Below, piece after piece: positions 6,498-14,229 of a stretch of 14,909 nt of DNA. The notes beneath the pieces were generated by a model. That model ran no database searches and was not told the origin of the DNA. It worked only from the letters and a program-made list of their open reading frames with translations. Each line of letters opens with the position of its first letter. The first letter of the stretch is position 1. This stretch comes from Oligoflexaceae bacterium (GTDB lineage: Bacteria; Bdellovibrionota_B; Oligoflexia; Oligoflexales; Oligoflexaceae), in assembly GCA_947474445.1 (NCBI GenBank), contig CANJJY010000055.1, forward strand, positions 1-14,909, in the 5' to 3' direction. Position numbers and translations under genes: made by a program.

Positions 6498-6550
6498 AGG
6501 GTCGCGGGGCGGAACAATCGATACCTAAGAAAACAAACTCAAAGCGAAAT

Positions 6551-7159
6551 TCAGGGTGAAGCGTCAGGCGGAAAGACCGAAGACGGACTGCCTAAAGAGG
6601 GTGCAGGTGAGGACGGAGGCGTAGCGGGCGTCATCGTCTTGGCCAAAAGACTCATGAGGTCAAAAATCGATCCATTCTGTTTCTTGATCATCTGATCGAG
6701 ACTCTGATCGACCAATCGAATGATGGCACCAAGAAAATGAACTTTTTGCTTTTCGATGTCGTGTTCTATCAGTTCGTCTTCATCTAGTTTTTCTAGCAGA
6801 GAATAAGCAGCGAGGATGCGCGCCATCATCTTACGCTCGCGGCGACGCAGAGTGTCGAGGATGGTCGCGCCCAGATCGTCCCGGGCTTTATAGAGGCGCG
6901 TTCCGCGCTGACTCTTGCCCGCTTCTTCGAGCACACCAAAATCCAGCAACTCTTTGAGGGAAATACTGACGAGCGCTTTGGAGATGCGAAGACGCTGCAT
7001 GAGTTCAGCTGCATCGAGGGGATGCTTGGAGAGATAGATGTGACACCAGATCTGCCCATGAACCTTCTTGAATCCCCAATACTCCATGAAATGGCCAACT
7101 TGATTGGCGAATTCATCGAGTTCCAAGGGCTGTTTGCTCATGTCCTCTTTTTTTGTCAT
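6551..7159 (-). CDS. GbsR/MarR-like winged-helix transcriptional regulator
   Basis: This encodes about 202 residues. The N-terminal part (roughly 15-85) resembles the winged helix of GbsR-type MarR relatives: 'FMEYWGF...GQIWCHIYLSKHPLDAAELMQRLRISKALVSISLKELLDFGVL', with helix-turn-helix 'aaELmqrLriSKalVSisLkeL' and a wing with GTRLYK. A helical middle part, probably for dimerisation, is followed by a Pro/Ser/Ala-rich tail of about 30 residues with no predicted fold. The start is uncertain: TTG (7168), ATG (7159) and ATG (7141) are all in frame, none with an ideal ribosome site, and translation may be coupled to the polyprenyl synthase stop at 7169-7171. The gene is transcribed after the synthase gene, so it may regulate that operon or the divergent men operon; this is inference. 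Its effector is unknown. Confidence 0.78.
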   Translation of the reverse strand: MTKKEDMSKQPLELDEFANQVGHFMEYWGFKKVHGQIWCHIYLSKHPLDAAELMQRLRISKALVSISLKELLDFGVLEEAGKSQRGTRLYKARDDLGATILDTLRRRERKMMARILAAYSLLEKLDEDELIEHDIEKQKVHFLGAIIRLVDQSLDQMIKKQNGSIFDLMSLLAKTMTPATPPSSPAPSLGSPSSVFPPDASP

Positions 7160-7168
7160 GCCATGCAA

Positions 7169-8146
7169 CTATATACGTTGTGCGAGAAAATAAACTAAGG
7201 ACTGCAAGGAGGCTAGTGGGGCGGTTTCCCCGAGTCCTCGCTGCGCCTTGAGTTCAGAGGCTAACTCAAGGAGCAAGCCCTGAGCTTCGGCGACGAGCTG
7301 ATCGACGCGACCGCGGACTTTTTGAATGGCGGCCTCGAGGGTCTCGCGCGGTTCGATCAATTGAATCGTCGTCATATCGAGCTGATCGCGGCCCTGCTCG
7401 AGGCAGAGAGCTTCGAAAATCACGGCATTCACGACACGGTTTTTGAGGTCAGCTCCTTCTGAGCCGTCGCGCCGCTTAAAATCGAGGATATCATCCGTCA
7501 ATTGAAAAGCAATGCCGATAGCCTCGCCGAGCCGGCGGGCACGCAGGAGAAAACTCTCGTTGAGCTCGGCGAGAAGGACGGGCGCCGCACAGCACCAGCG
7601 TAGGACAGATCCTGTTTTCTTCAGCGCGACGAGTTCGATGTCTTGCCAGGACAAATCTGGCTTTTCGCTGTTCTCGATCTGCAGCCATTCCCCTTCGGCG
7701 AGATCGGCGATGATGCTCGCCATCTCGATGACGAGGTCGTTCCTGCCCGAACGAGCGATTTCCTGCAGGACATAGGCGAGCAAGTAATCACCGGCCAAAA
7801 CCGCTTTTTTATTGGTGGCGATCGCATTGATGGAAGGTTCGCCGCGCCGCAGATCGGCATTGTCGACGACGTCGTCATGCGCGAGAGTCGAGGCATGCAC
7901 GAGCTCTATCATGCGGCCGTAGGGTTCGATTTGATCGTGGGCAATCCCAAAGAAATCGGCCATCATAAAGGTCATCAAGGGACGCAGGCGCTTGCCACCG
8001 CTGAGCACTGTCTTGCCGAGCAAATCGCCGATGCGAGGGTTGCGTTGCCACGTGTCGAGGCTGAAGTCGAGTCGCTGGATGCTTTGAGAAAGCTCTGGCG
8101 ACAAAATTTGGGCTAAAGACGAAATGCTCACGGTAGATACTCTCAT
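7169..8146 (-). CDS. Long-chain trans-polyprenyl diphosphate synthase
   Basis: This 325-residue enzyme of the IspA/IspB family adds isopentenyl units to an allylic diphosphate to make the tail of a quinone. The GKRLRP motif (51-56), the first Asp-rich motif DDVVD (91-95) followed by LRRGEPSINA, GDYLLA (118-123) and the second Asp-rich motif DDILD (217-221) are all visible. The residue five positions before the first motif is small (Ser86), which in this family usually goes with long products rather than C15/C20. One departure is visible: after GADL the usual 'GK.T.P' segment reads KNRVVNA (234-240). Next to a men operon, it probably makes the menaquinone side chain. It is divergent from menG with 229 nt between them. 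The exact chain length cannot be read from the sequence, so no symbol is given. Confidence 0.88.
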   Translation of the reverse strand: MRVSTVSISSLAQILSPELSQSIQRLDFSLDTWQRNPRIGDLLGKTVLSGGKRLRPLMTFMMADFFGIAHDQIEPYGRMIELVHASTLAHDDVVDNADLRRGEPSINAIATNKKAVLAGDYLLAYVLQEIARSGRNDLVIEMASIIADLAEGEWLQIENSEKPDLSWQDIELVALKKTGSVLRWCCAAPVLLAELNESFLLRARRLGEAIGIAFQLTDDILDFKRRDGSEGADLKNRVVNAVIFEALCLEQGRDQLDMTTIQLIEPRETLEAAIQKVRGRVDQLVAEAQGLLLELASELKAQRGLGETAPLASLQSLVYFLAQRI

Positions 8147-8375
8147 CTAAAAAGGCCTCTGGACGACTTCAAACCCGGTTTATGCTTCTGTAAACTGTGG
8201 GCGCCTGTCAACCAACCTGCCTCTATATATTCCTCGATACGGTCTTGAAGGCAAGTCCCTTCCTAGCCAATACAAAAGACTCGGCTCGACAGACCTTCCG
8301 AAAGCCTGGATTTTGGTTGAATCGCCTCTTGCAAAAGGTTTATATAGTCGTGAACAGTCAGCCGGATAGGGAATC
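8147..8375. promoter_or_regulatory. Divergent promoter region of the polyprenyl synthase and men operons
   Basis: These 229 bases hold no convincing gene. For the rightward men operon, TTGAAT (8317-8322), an 18-base spacer and TATATA (8341-8346, overlapping TATAGT) form a weak housekeeping promoter about 30 bases before menG. For the leftward pair, a perfect TTGACA reads at 8211-8206, but no good -10 follows at normal spacing, which may indicate dependence on an activator or a false match. The arrangement would let a single regulator, perhaps the GbsR-like protein, control both directions. Confidence 0.35.
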
Positions 8376-9083
8376 ATGAGCCTTCCTCACGCCAAAAGTG
8401 AATCCTACCGCATCTTCGATGCCATTGCAGGTCGATATGACCTCATTAATAGCGTTCTTTCATTCGGTTTGCATCGTCTGTGGCGTCGCGCGATTCGTCG
8501 GTCCCTGCCTTCTCGGCCTGGGTTGACTGTCTTGGATCTGGCGACGGGAACGGCTGACGTAGCCCTCGAACTGATTCGCAGTCCACGCGTGGATCGCGTG
8601 ACGGGGCTGGATATGTCGCAAGGGATGATAGCCCTCGGCCGCGACAAGGTTCAGGCCCGCGGTTTGAGCCAAAAGATCTCTCTGGAAGTCGGCGATGCGC
8701 AACGTCTTCCCTATGCTGCAGCAAGCTTCGATGCGATCACGATGTCCTTTGGAATTCGCAACGTTCCCGACGTTCTCGCTTGTCTGAAAGAGATGCATCG
8801 CGTCTTGAAACCAAATGGGCGAACCTTGATCCTCGAATTTGCGCTGCCGCAGTCGCGGATCGTGCGCGCCGGACACCTGTTTTATTTGCGCCATGTGTTG
8901 CCTGCGATCGGACGCATGCTTTCGGGTCACGCCACCGCGTATACTTACCTGAATCAAACCATAGAAGAATTTCCTTACGGCCAGGACTTTACCGCTCTCC
9001 TGCAAAAGGCCGGCTTTGAGAAAGTTCAGTTCAAGAATCTCTCCTTCGGAATCGTCAATTTATACAGGGGCGATAAGCTGTGA
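8376..9083 (+). CDS. menG: Demethylmenaquinone methyltransferase (UbiE/MenG)
   Basis: This 235-residue SAM-dependent methyltransferase catalyses the last step of menaquinone synthesis, methylation of demethylmenaquinone. Family signatures are FDAIAGRYDLINSVLSFG (14-31), the SAM-binding glycine motif LDLATGTADVA (53-63), GLDMS, GDAQRLPYAAASFDAITMSFGIRN and LILEF. Length is a little below the 250 residues of E. coli UbiE. Because the following genes are menF, menD, menA, menC and menE and no ubiquinone genes are seen, the menaquinone role is preferred. The start follows GATAGGG at a short distance. menF begins inside its stop codon (4-nt overlap), so it is the first gene of the operon. Confidence 0.93.
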   Translation: MSLPHAKSESYRIFDAIAGRYDLINSVLSFGLHRLWRRAIRRSLPSRPGLTVLDLATGTADVALELIRSPRVDRVTGLDMSQGMIALGRDKVQARGLSQKISLEVGDAQRLPYAAASFDAITMSFGIRNVPDVLACLKEMHRVLKPNGRTLILEFALPQSRIVRAGHLFYLRHVLPAIGRMLSGHATAYTYLNQTIEEFPYGQDFTALLQKAGFEKVQFKNLSFGIVNLYRGDKL

Positions 9084-10483
9084 CTTCAGCAGCAGACCTT
9101 CCTCAAACGGCGCTCGCTCCATGGCTCGAGACAGCCGCTTGGAGCGATCATCGCATGGGCCAGCATCAATTGATGCGACTCAGCTGGAAGCTGCCATCGT
9201 CTTCTATGCCTTGGAGCTGGCTGCAGCGTGAGAAAGATTGGGCCTTTTGCTGGCGCAGTCGCGAACGCAGCGATCTCTGGATGGGGCTCGGGGCCTGTCT
9301 GCTTTGGTCCGATCCTCTTGCTTTTGGACACGAAGCACCCTGTGGAGTTCATATTTTCGGCGGCCGGCCCTTTGAATGGGATCCGAGCGGAAAAGTGAGC
9401 GCGATGTGGGGAGAGTTGCAAGGGCCTCAGTGGATTCTGCCGCGGCTCTTGTTTTGTCAAAAAAGCGATGGGCTGCATGTGTGGCTCTATGCTCGCAAAG
9501 ATGAGGCCAGCGATCGCGAGGCGCAACGGGCCCAGCTTCTAAGGGAAGCAGAAGAGATCCAGCGCAGTTTGCTCGACGTGACGAGCGAAACACCTCTCAG
9601 TCGGCTCCCAGCTTATCTTATCAGACGCGATCAACCGGGGCGAGATGAATGGGTCGAGCAGGTGAAGCTGGCCATCGCTGCGATGCAGCACGATGATTTG
9701 AGCAAGGTCGTTCTCAGCCGCTCGATCAGTCTGGAATTCAAAGCGGCCGTCGATGGCGTGAATCTCTTGCGCCAGCTGCTCGGTGTGTCGGAAGAGGCTT
9801 TTGTCTTTGCCCTGAAGACGCCGAGCGGGCGCATGTTCCTCGGTCGATCTCCGGAACGAGTCCTCGCTTGGGATCGTCAAAGCTTTGCGATCGATGCCAT
9901 CGCCGGTACGCGGCGTCGGAGCGCTTCAAAAGCTGATGACAGGAGCGAAGGCCACGATCTGCAGAACTCGGTCAAGGACCAGCATGAACATCGGCTGGTG
10001 ACGGATACGATTGCCGATCAGCTGCGAGCGGCTGGCCTTCAGTTTTCTGCCGTCGAAGCCGAAGAAATTCTGCGGCTGCAGCATGTCCAGCATATGCGGA
10101 CTCGTTTTCAAGGACTCTGGAGCGGCGGCGCACGCGGCTTTGAACTGCTGGAAAATCTTCATCCGACGCCGGCTGTCGGCGGTGTGCCGCGCGGGAAAGC
10201 TTTGCGTTTTCTCGCCGATCACGAGAGTTTCGAGAGAGGCTGGTTCGCTGGCTATATCGGCTTGCTCGGTGAAGAACGCGGCGAATTTGCTATCGGCATC
10301 CGATCAGCCCTCATCCGCGAAACATTCATTCACATCTTTGCAGGAGCCGGCATCGTCGCCGCTTCTGATCCCCAGAGCGAGTGGCGAGAGACTGAGCTCA
10401 AGATGCAAAATTTTCTGGGTCTTCTGTCACCCACTCAGGCGATGCCGCGGCAGGATCGTTCCTCGGAAAGCTATTCTCTTTAG
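9080..10483 (+). CDS. menF: Isochorismate synthase
   Basis: This 467-residue protein of the chorismate-using family converts chorismate to isochorismate, the entry to menaquinone synthesis. The catalytic domain fills the C-terminal half: KVVLSRSI (209-216, the Lys being the expected general base), GRSPER (255-260), IAGTRRR (274-280), DQHEHRLV, HMRTRFQG, LHPTPAVGG, RGWFAGYIG, and FAGAGIVAASDPQSEWRE with the Mg-binding Glu. The first 180 residues are poorly conserved, as is common in MenF. The start is a GTG at 9080 that overlaps the menG stop by 4 nt, a sign of translational coupling. Related isochorismate synthases for siderophores (EntC, DhbC) look similar, but the operon decides for menF. 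Confidence 0.93.
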   Translation: MTSAADLPQTALAPWLETAAWSDHRMGQHQLMRLSWKLPSSSMPWSWLQREKDWAFCWRSRERSDLWMGLGACLLWSDPLAFGHEAPCGVHIFGGRPFEWDPSGKVSAMWGELQGPQWILPRLLFCQKSDGLHVWLYARKDEASDREAQRAQLLREAEEIQRSLLDVTSETPLSRLPAYLIRRDQPGRDEWVEQVKLAIAAMQHDDLSKVVLSRSISLEFKAAVDGVNLLRQLLGVSEEAFVFALKTPSGRMFLGRSPERVLAWDRQSFAIDAIAGTRRRSASKADDRSEGHDLQNSVKDQHEHRLVTDTIADQLRAAGLQFSAVEAEEILRLQHVQHMRTRFQGLWSGGARGFELLENLHPTPAVGGVPRGKALRFLADHESFERGWFAGYIGLLGEERGEFAIGIRSALIRETFIHIFAGAGIVAASDPQSEWRETELKMQNFLGLLSPTQAMPRQDRSSESYSL

Positions 10484-10492
10484 GGAGCGCCC

Positions 10493-12244
10493 GTGACTAC
10501 TTCTATCGAAAAGCCTCGGACCGCATGGGCCACGCAGAACTGGAATCTTTTTGCTGCCTCGCTCCTCATAGCTACCTGGAAAAAGCTGGGCGTTCATTCC
10601 TTTTTTGTATCACCCGGTTATCGCAATGCGCCCTTGATCGCGGCTTTGCAGATGCATGACGATCTCACCATCGTTTCCTGCTTCGACGAGAGGGCGGCGG
10701 CCTATCAGGCCTTGGGGGCTGCTAAAGCGAGCCAGAAGCCGAGTGTTCTCATGTGCACGTCAGGCACCGCCGGGGCTAACTATTTGCCTGCCTTGGCTGA
10801 AGCGAACACCGATCAGGTTCCCCTCATCGTGGTGACGGCCGATCGACCCTTTGAATTGGTGCATGCCGCCGCGCAGCAGGTGATCGATCAGAGACAATTG
10901 TTCGGTCGTTTTGTGAAACAGAGCTTTGATTTTCCAGCGCCAGATGCTCATCTGCAAGAGCGAGCTTGGATAGGATACAGCCGGGATCTTTTCGCGCTGG
11001 CCATGGCAGCACCCGAAGGTCCTGTTCACATGAATTTACCTTTTCATACGCCGCTTGATCCGGTCGCCGTCGCGGATGGACCTTCCGCCGATCGCGTGCG
11101 GCAGGCGATGCAGGCTCTGGAGGTGCTGCCAGGCGCCTCGGAATTGAGTCAGGCGACGGAACTGAGTGATGCAGCCGCTCAGTATCTCCGCGATACCTTG
11201 CGGCAGAGTCAAAGGGGTTTCCTCGTCATCGGACGGCTCGCCCGCGATAGCGATCGACGCGCGGCCCTTCTCCTGCAAAGGCAGCTTGGTTGGCCCTGTC
11301 TGGTCGATATCGGTTCTGGGCTCAAGGGGCGTTGCGAGCATGAGATCCTCGATGTGGGACATCCACGTATGGCCGCGCTCTTAGCCGCCTATGCGCCTGA
11401 CATGGTCGTTCATGTGGGGCGACGCTTGGTTTCGCGACACTTCGATGATTTTTTGAAGACGGCGAACCCCCCCGTTTACTGGGTGTTTAGTTCCCAGGAA
11501 GGGGCGCAGGATCCCATGCACCTGCCGCAACGCATGCAGAGCACGGCTTCTCTGAGTAGTTTGCTGATCGCCCTGCGCGTCGAGGAATCCCAATCGAGTG
11601 CGGCGCATGACGCGCTGATGGCCCGTACCGAAGCCTTGCGTCATGATCTTCAGGAGGTTCGAAGCCCGCTGTTTGGATTTGCCGATGTGGCCCAAACTTT
11701 AAACGGCCTCTTGCCACGCATGGGGCACGGACTCTTTTTGGGCAACTCTTTAGCGATACGCGCTTTTGATAGCTGGCTCTTCCATCCCGGACGTCTGCCG
11801 CGCATCGAAGCCAACCGCGGTGTCAGCGGGATAGAAGGACTTCTCGCCACGACGATGGGTCTCGCGCGAGCGAGCGAGGAGATGTGGACGCTGGTGATCG
11901 GTGATATTTCGCTGCTGCATGATTTGAATTCGGTGGTCGGTCTCAAATCGCTCGCTTCTCCGGTGATCGTCGTGTTGGTCAACAACGGTGGCGGTCGCAT
12001 CTTTGAAACTCTGCCCATCGCCGCTCACGCCTGGGTCAAAGATCCTTTGATCAGCACGCCGCACGAGCTGCAGTTTGCCGGTATTGCGCAGATGGCCGAT
12101 ATTCCTTATACGCTTTGTCGCGATGCAGCAGAACTCGGAGCGGCCTACGAGCGAGCTTTAAAAGCTGGGCAATCGTGTCTCATCGAATGCTGGCAGAGCC
12201 CCGATGCAGATAAGCAGTATCTTCAACTCTTGCGCGAGGTATAG
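10493..12244 (+). CDS. menD: SEPHCHC synthase (2-succinyl-5-enolpyruvyl-6-hydroxy-3-cyclohexene-1-carboxylate synthase)
   Basis: This 583-residue thiamine-diphosphate enzyme joins isochorismate with 2-oxoglutarate. SPGYRNAPL (40-48, usually SPGSRSAPL), the catalytic Glu in DERAAAY (E66), TSGTAGANYLPALAEA and TADRPFEL lie in the pyrimidine-binding domain. NRGVSGIEG, GDISLLHD (near 470) and NNGGGRIFETLP (near 497) lie in the diphosphate-binding domain. Length is slightly above the 556 residues of E. coli MenD. The start is a GTG at 10493 with GGGAG 5 nt upstream, 9 nt after the menF stop. The Tyr and Asn in the SPGYRN motif are small variations on the commonest form. Confidence 0.95.
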   Translation: MTTSIEKPRTAWATQNWNLFAASLLIATWKKLGVHSFFVSPGYRNAPLIAALQMHDDLTIVSCFDERAAAYQALGAAKASQKPSVLMCTSGTAGANYLPALAEANTDQVPLIVVTADRPFELVHAAAQQVIDQRQLFGRFVKQSFDFPAPDAHLQERAWIGYSRDLFALAMAAPEGPVHMNLPFHTPLDPVAVADGPSADRVRQAMQALEVLPGASELSQATELSDAAAQYLRDTLRQSQRGFLVIGRLARDSDRRAALLLQRQLGWPCLVDIGSGLKGRCEHEILDVGHPRMAALLAAYAPDMVVHVGRRLVSRHFDDFLKTANPPVYWVFSSQEGAQDPMHLPQRMQSTASLSSLLIALRVEESQSSAAHDALMARTEALRHDLQEVRSPLFGFADVAQTLNGLLPRMGHGLFLGNSLAIRAFDSWLFHPGRLPRIEANRGVSGIEGLLATTMGLARASEEMWTLVIGDISLLHDLNSVVGLKSLASPVIVVLVNNGGGRIFETLPIAAHAWVKDPLISTPHELQFAGIAQMADIPYTLCRDAAELGAAYERALKAGQSCLIECWQSPDADKQYLQLLREV

Positions 12245-12246
12245 CT

Positions 12247-13170
12247 ATGAACCACGTGCTGACGGTGGCGCCAAATTCTTGGAAAAAGTGGGTCGCGGCG
12301 CTGCGACCACCGACTCTTCTCGTCGGTCTCAGTCCCGTCCTGATTGGTTTGGGCTTTGCCTGGCGCAGTCGCCTGACGGGCGAAACTCCCTTCGCCTGGA
12401 GCGCAGCTGCCGCGGCTGTTCTCCTCGTGATTTTTCTGCAATCAGCGGCCAATCTCGTCAATGACGCGAAGGATGCCGAGAAAGGTATCGATCAAGGACC
12501 GCGTCTAGGGCCGCCGCGGGTCGTGCACAGCGGATGGCTGTCAGCGCGTGCGGTGAAACGGGCTTATTATCTTTGTTTTGCGGCGGCAGGGGCGATTGCT
12601 GCGCTTCTCTTTTGGCAAGCTCCTGATTACCTGATGCTTGAGGTGGCTGCAGCCTGCGGTCTCGCGGCATATGCCTACACGGCGGGACCCTTTCCTCTGG
12701 CCTACTATGCGCTGGGGGAATCTGTGGCTCTCGTGTTTTTTGGGCCGGTGGCGGTGATGGGCACGAGTTATCTTCATACTCATCGCGTCGATGGGAGTTT
12801 GGCTTTCTGGGGAGTGGGTTCGGGGTGTATAGCCGCTGCGATCATGGCGATCAACAATGCGCGCGATCGCGACGGTGATGCCAGAGCTGGCAAACATACC
12901 CTGGCGACGCTGAGTAGCGAGGTTGGGGCGCGACGGATACCGCTTGTTCTCTTGGGTGTGAGTGCCCTGTTCTTCACCCTGTATGGTCAAGCCCATGACG
13001 CCTTGATCACGGGATTTATTCTGAGCGGTCTCGCGGCGCTTTATATTGCGCGTTTCCTCGTTCCTCTTTTGCAGGCAGGTCCTCCCATGCGGCTCAACCT
13101 AGCTTTGAAGCGGACGGCCTTGTTTAATTTTTTATATGCCCTGGCTTTCATCTATTTAATAGCGATGTGA
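12247..13170 (+). CDS. menA: 1,4-dihydroxy-2-naphthoate polyprenyltransferase
   Basis: This 307-residue integral membrane protein of the UbiA superfamily joins DHNA to the polyprenyl chain with loss of CO2. The two Asp-rich motifs for Mg-diphosphate are NLVNDAKDAEKGID (69-82) and NNARDRDGDARAGKHTLA (about 203-220), the second typical of MenA rather than UbiA. Between and after them lie many hydrophobic segments, consistent with about eight or nine membrane helices. The RPPTLL near residue 20 is also characteristic. The ATG lies 2 nt after the menD stop, so expression is probably coupled. Its prenyl donor is likely the product of the divergent synthase at 7169-8146. Confidence 0.93.
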   Translation: MNHVLTVAPNSWKKWVAALRPPTLLVGLSPVLIGLGFAWRSRLTGETPFAWSAAAAAVLLVIFLQSAANLVNDAKDAEKGIDQGPRLGPPRVVHSGWLSARAVKRAYYLCFAAAGAIAALLFWQAPDYLMLEVAAACGLAAYAYTAGPFPLAYYALGESVALVFFGPVAVMGTSYLHTHRVDGSLAFWGVGSGCIAAAIMAINNARDRDGDARAGKHTLATLSSEVGARRIPLVLLGVSALFFTLYGQAHDALITGFILSGLAALYIARFLVPLLQAGPPMRLNLALKRTALFNFLYALAFIYLIAM

Positions 13171-13173
13171 GTC

Positions 13174-14229
13174 ATGCAACTCGTTCTCCGTTTCTATCAG
13201 CGCGCACTGCGGACTCCTATCCGAGTGGGTGAGGTGACGCTCGCGGAGAGACGGGGATTTTGGATTGAAGTGAGCGATGGAGGGGTGTCCTTAGCTCTCG
13301 CGGAATGCGCTCCTCTGCCTGGACTGCATCGCGAGACGCTGACGGAAGCCGCCGATCTTTGGCGGCGTTGGGCAGCTGCACATCGCGAAGATCGCGTGCG
13401 GTCGCTCGAGGCGGGAGATGAACAGTGGACGCCGGCGACGCAGAGTAGCCTTGATATGCTGAGGATGAGTTGGAACATCGGCCAACATCCGGAGCGCTGG
13501 CCTCTTTCGCAGCATGAGACGGATCGCTTCGTTCCGCTCTGTGGATTGCTGCACCTCACTCCCGCCGCCGATCAGAACTGGTGGCAGGACCTCAGGGACT
13601 TAAAGCAAGCTGGCTATCAGACGATCAAGGTCAAGGTTGGGCGTTTGGATCGTGCGGTCGAGTTGGAGCGACTCTCCGAGCTCCGGGCTTTTATGGGGCC
13701 GCAGCTTCGTTTGCGTCTCGATGCCAACGGCCGATTGGATGCGGAAACGGCTGCTTTTTGGACTGAGGCTCTGCGCGGTTGGCCGATCGATTATTGGGAA
13801 GATCCCAGTGAGGATGATCGCATCAAGCGTCTCCTGCCCTGGCCTTTAGCACGCGATGAGATCGCATGGGGCGCAGGCACTAAAGCCTTGAGTCCTGAGG
13901 ACCTGGAACGCGTGAGTGTTTTAAAACCCAACGTGATCGGTTTTAGACGCTTTGTCGAAGCGATGCTGAAGGCCTCAGAGTCTCCGAAAAGACTGGTTCT
14001 CAGCAATGCCTATGAGAGCAGTCTGAGTCTGCATCTCTATGCGTGGATCTACGGTCGCTGCGTGACTGTTCCGGAAGCCTTGGGCTTTGGGACTCAGCGT
14101 GCCTTTTTGCACGATGATTTTCCTTTTGCCGCAGAACTTAAGACTGGACGCTTGAGATGGCCCGATCAGCCTTTTTTTTCTATCAAAGATTGGCCTGAAG
14201 TTACGGGCGAGGAGGTGCTTTGGTCATGA
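13174..14229 (+). CDS. menC: o-Succinylbenzoate synthase
   Basis: This 351-residue protein of the enolase superfamily dehydrates SHCHC to o-succinylbenzoate. The expected residues can be placed in order: KVK (K152 and K154), the metal ligands D183 in RLDANG, E209 in YWEDP and D228 in ARDE, and K251 in VLKP. The spacing is close to that in E. coli OSBS (K131, K133, D161, E190, D213, K235). A C-terminal ESSLSLHLYAWIYG also fits. OSBS sequences vary widely and some act as N-acylamino acid racemases, but the operon supports menC. The ATG is 3 nt after the menA stop, and the menE start overlaps the menC stop by 4 nt. Confidence 0.9.
   Translation: MQLVLRFYQRALRTPIRVGEVTLAERRGFWIEVSDGGVSLALAECAPLPGLHRETLTEAADLWRRWAAAHREDRVRSLEAGDEQWTPATQSSLDMLRMSWNIGQHPERWPLSQHETDRFVPLCGLLHLTPAADQNWWQDLRDLKQAGYQTIKVKVGRLDRAVELERLSELRAFMGPQLRLRLDANGRLDAETAAFWTEALRGWPIDYWEDPSEDDRIKRLLPWPLARDEIAWGAGTKALSPEDLERVSVLKPNVIGFRRFVEAMLKASESPKRLVLSNAYESSLSLHLYAWIYGRCVTVPEALGFGTQRAFLHDDFPFAAELKTGRLRWPDQPFFSIKDWPEVTGEEVLWS

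Noticed and set aside
6498..6550. Possible terminator between the convergent menI and regulator genes
   Set aside because: No stem followed by a T run could be found on either strand in this short gap.
7643..8116. A 157-residue plus-strand frame inside the polyprenyl synthase gene
   Set aside because: It is the complement of a gene with both Asp-rich motifs. Long antisense frames are common in GC-rich coding sequence.
8460..9005. A 181-residue minus-strand frame inside menG
   Set aside because: It is antisense to the clear methyltransferase gene and has no recognisable domain.
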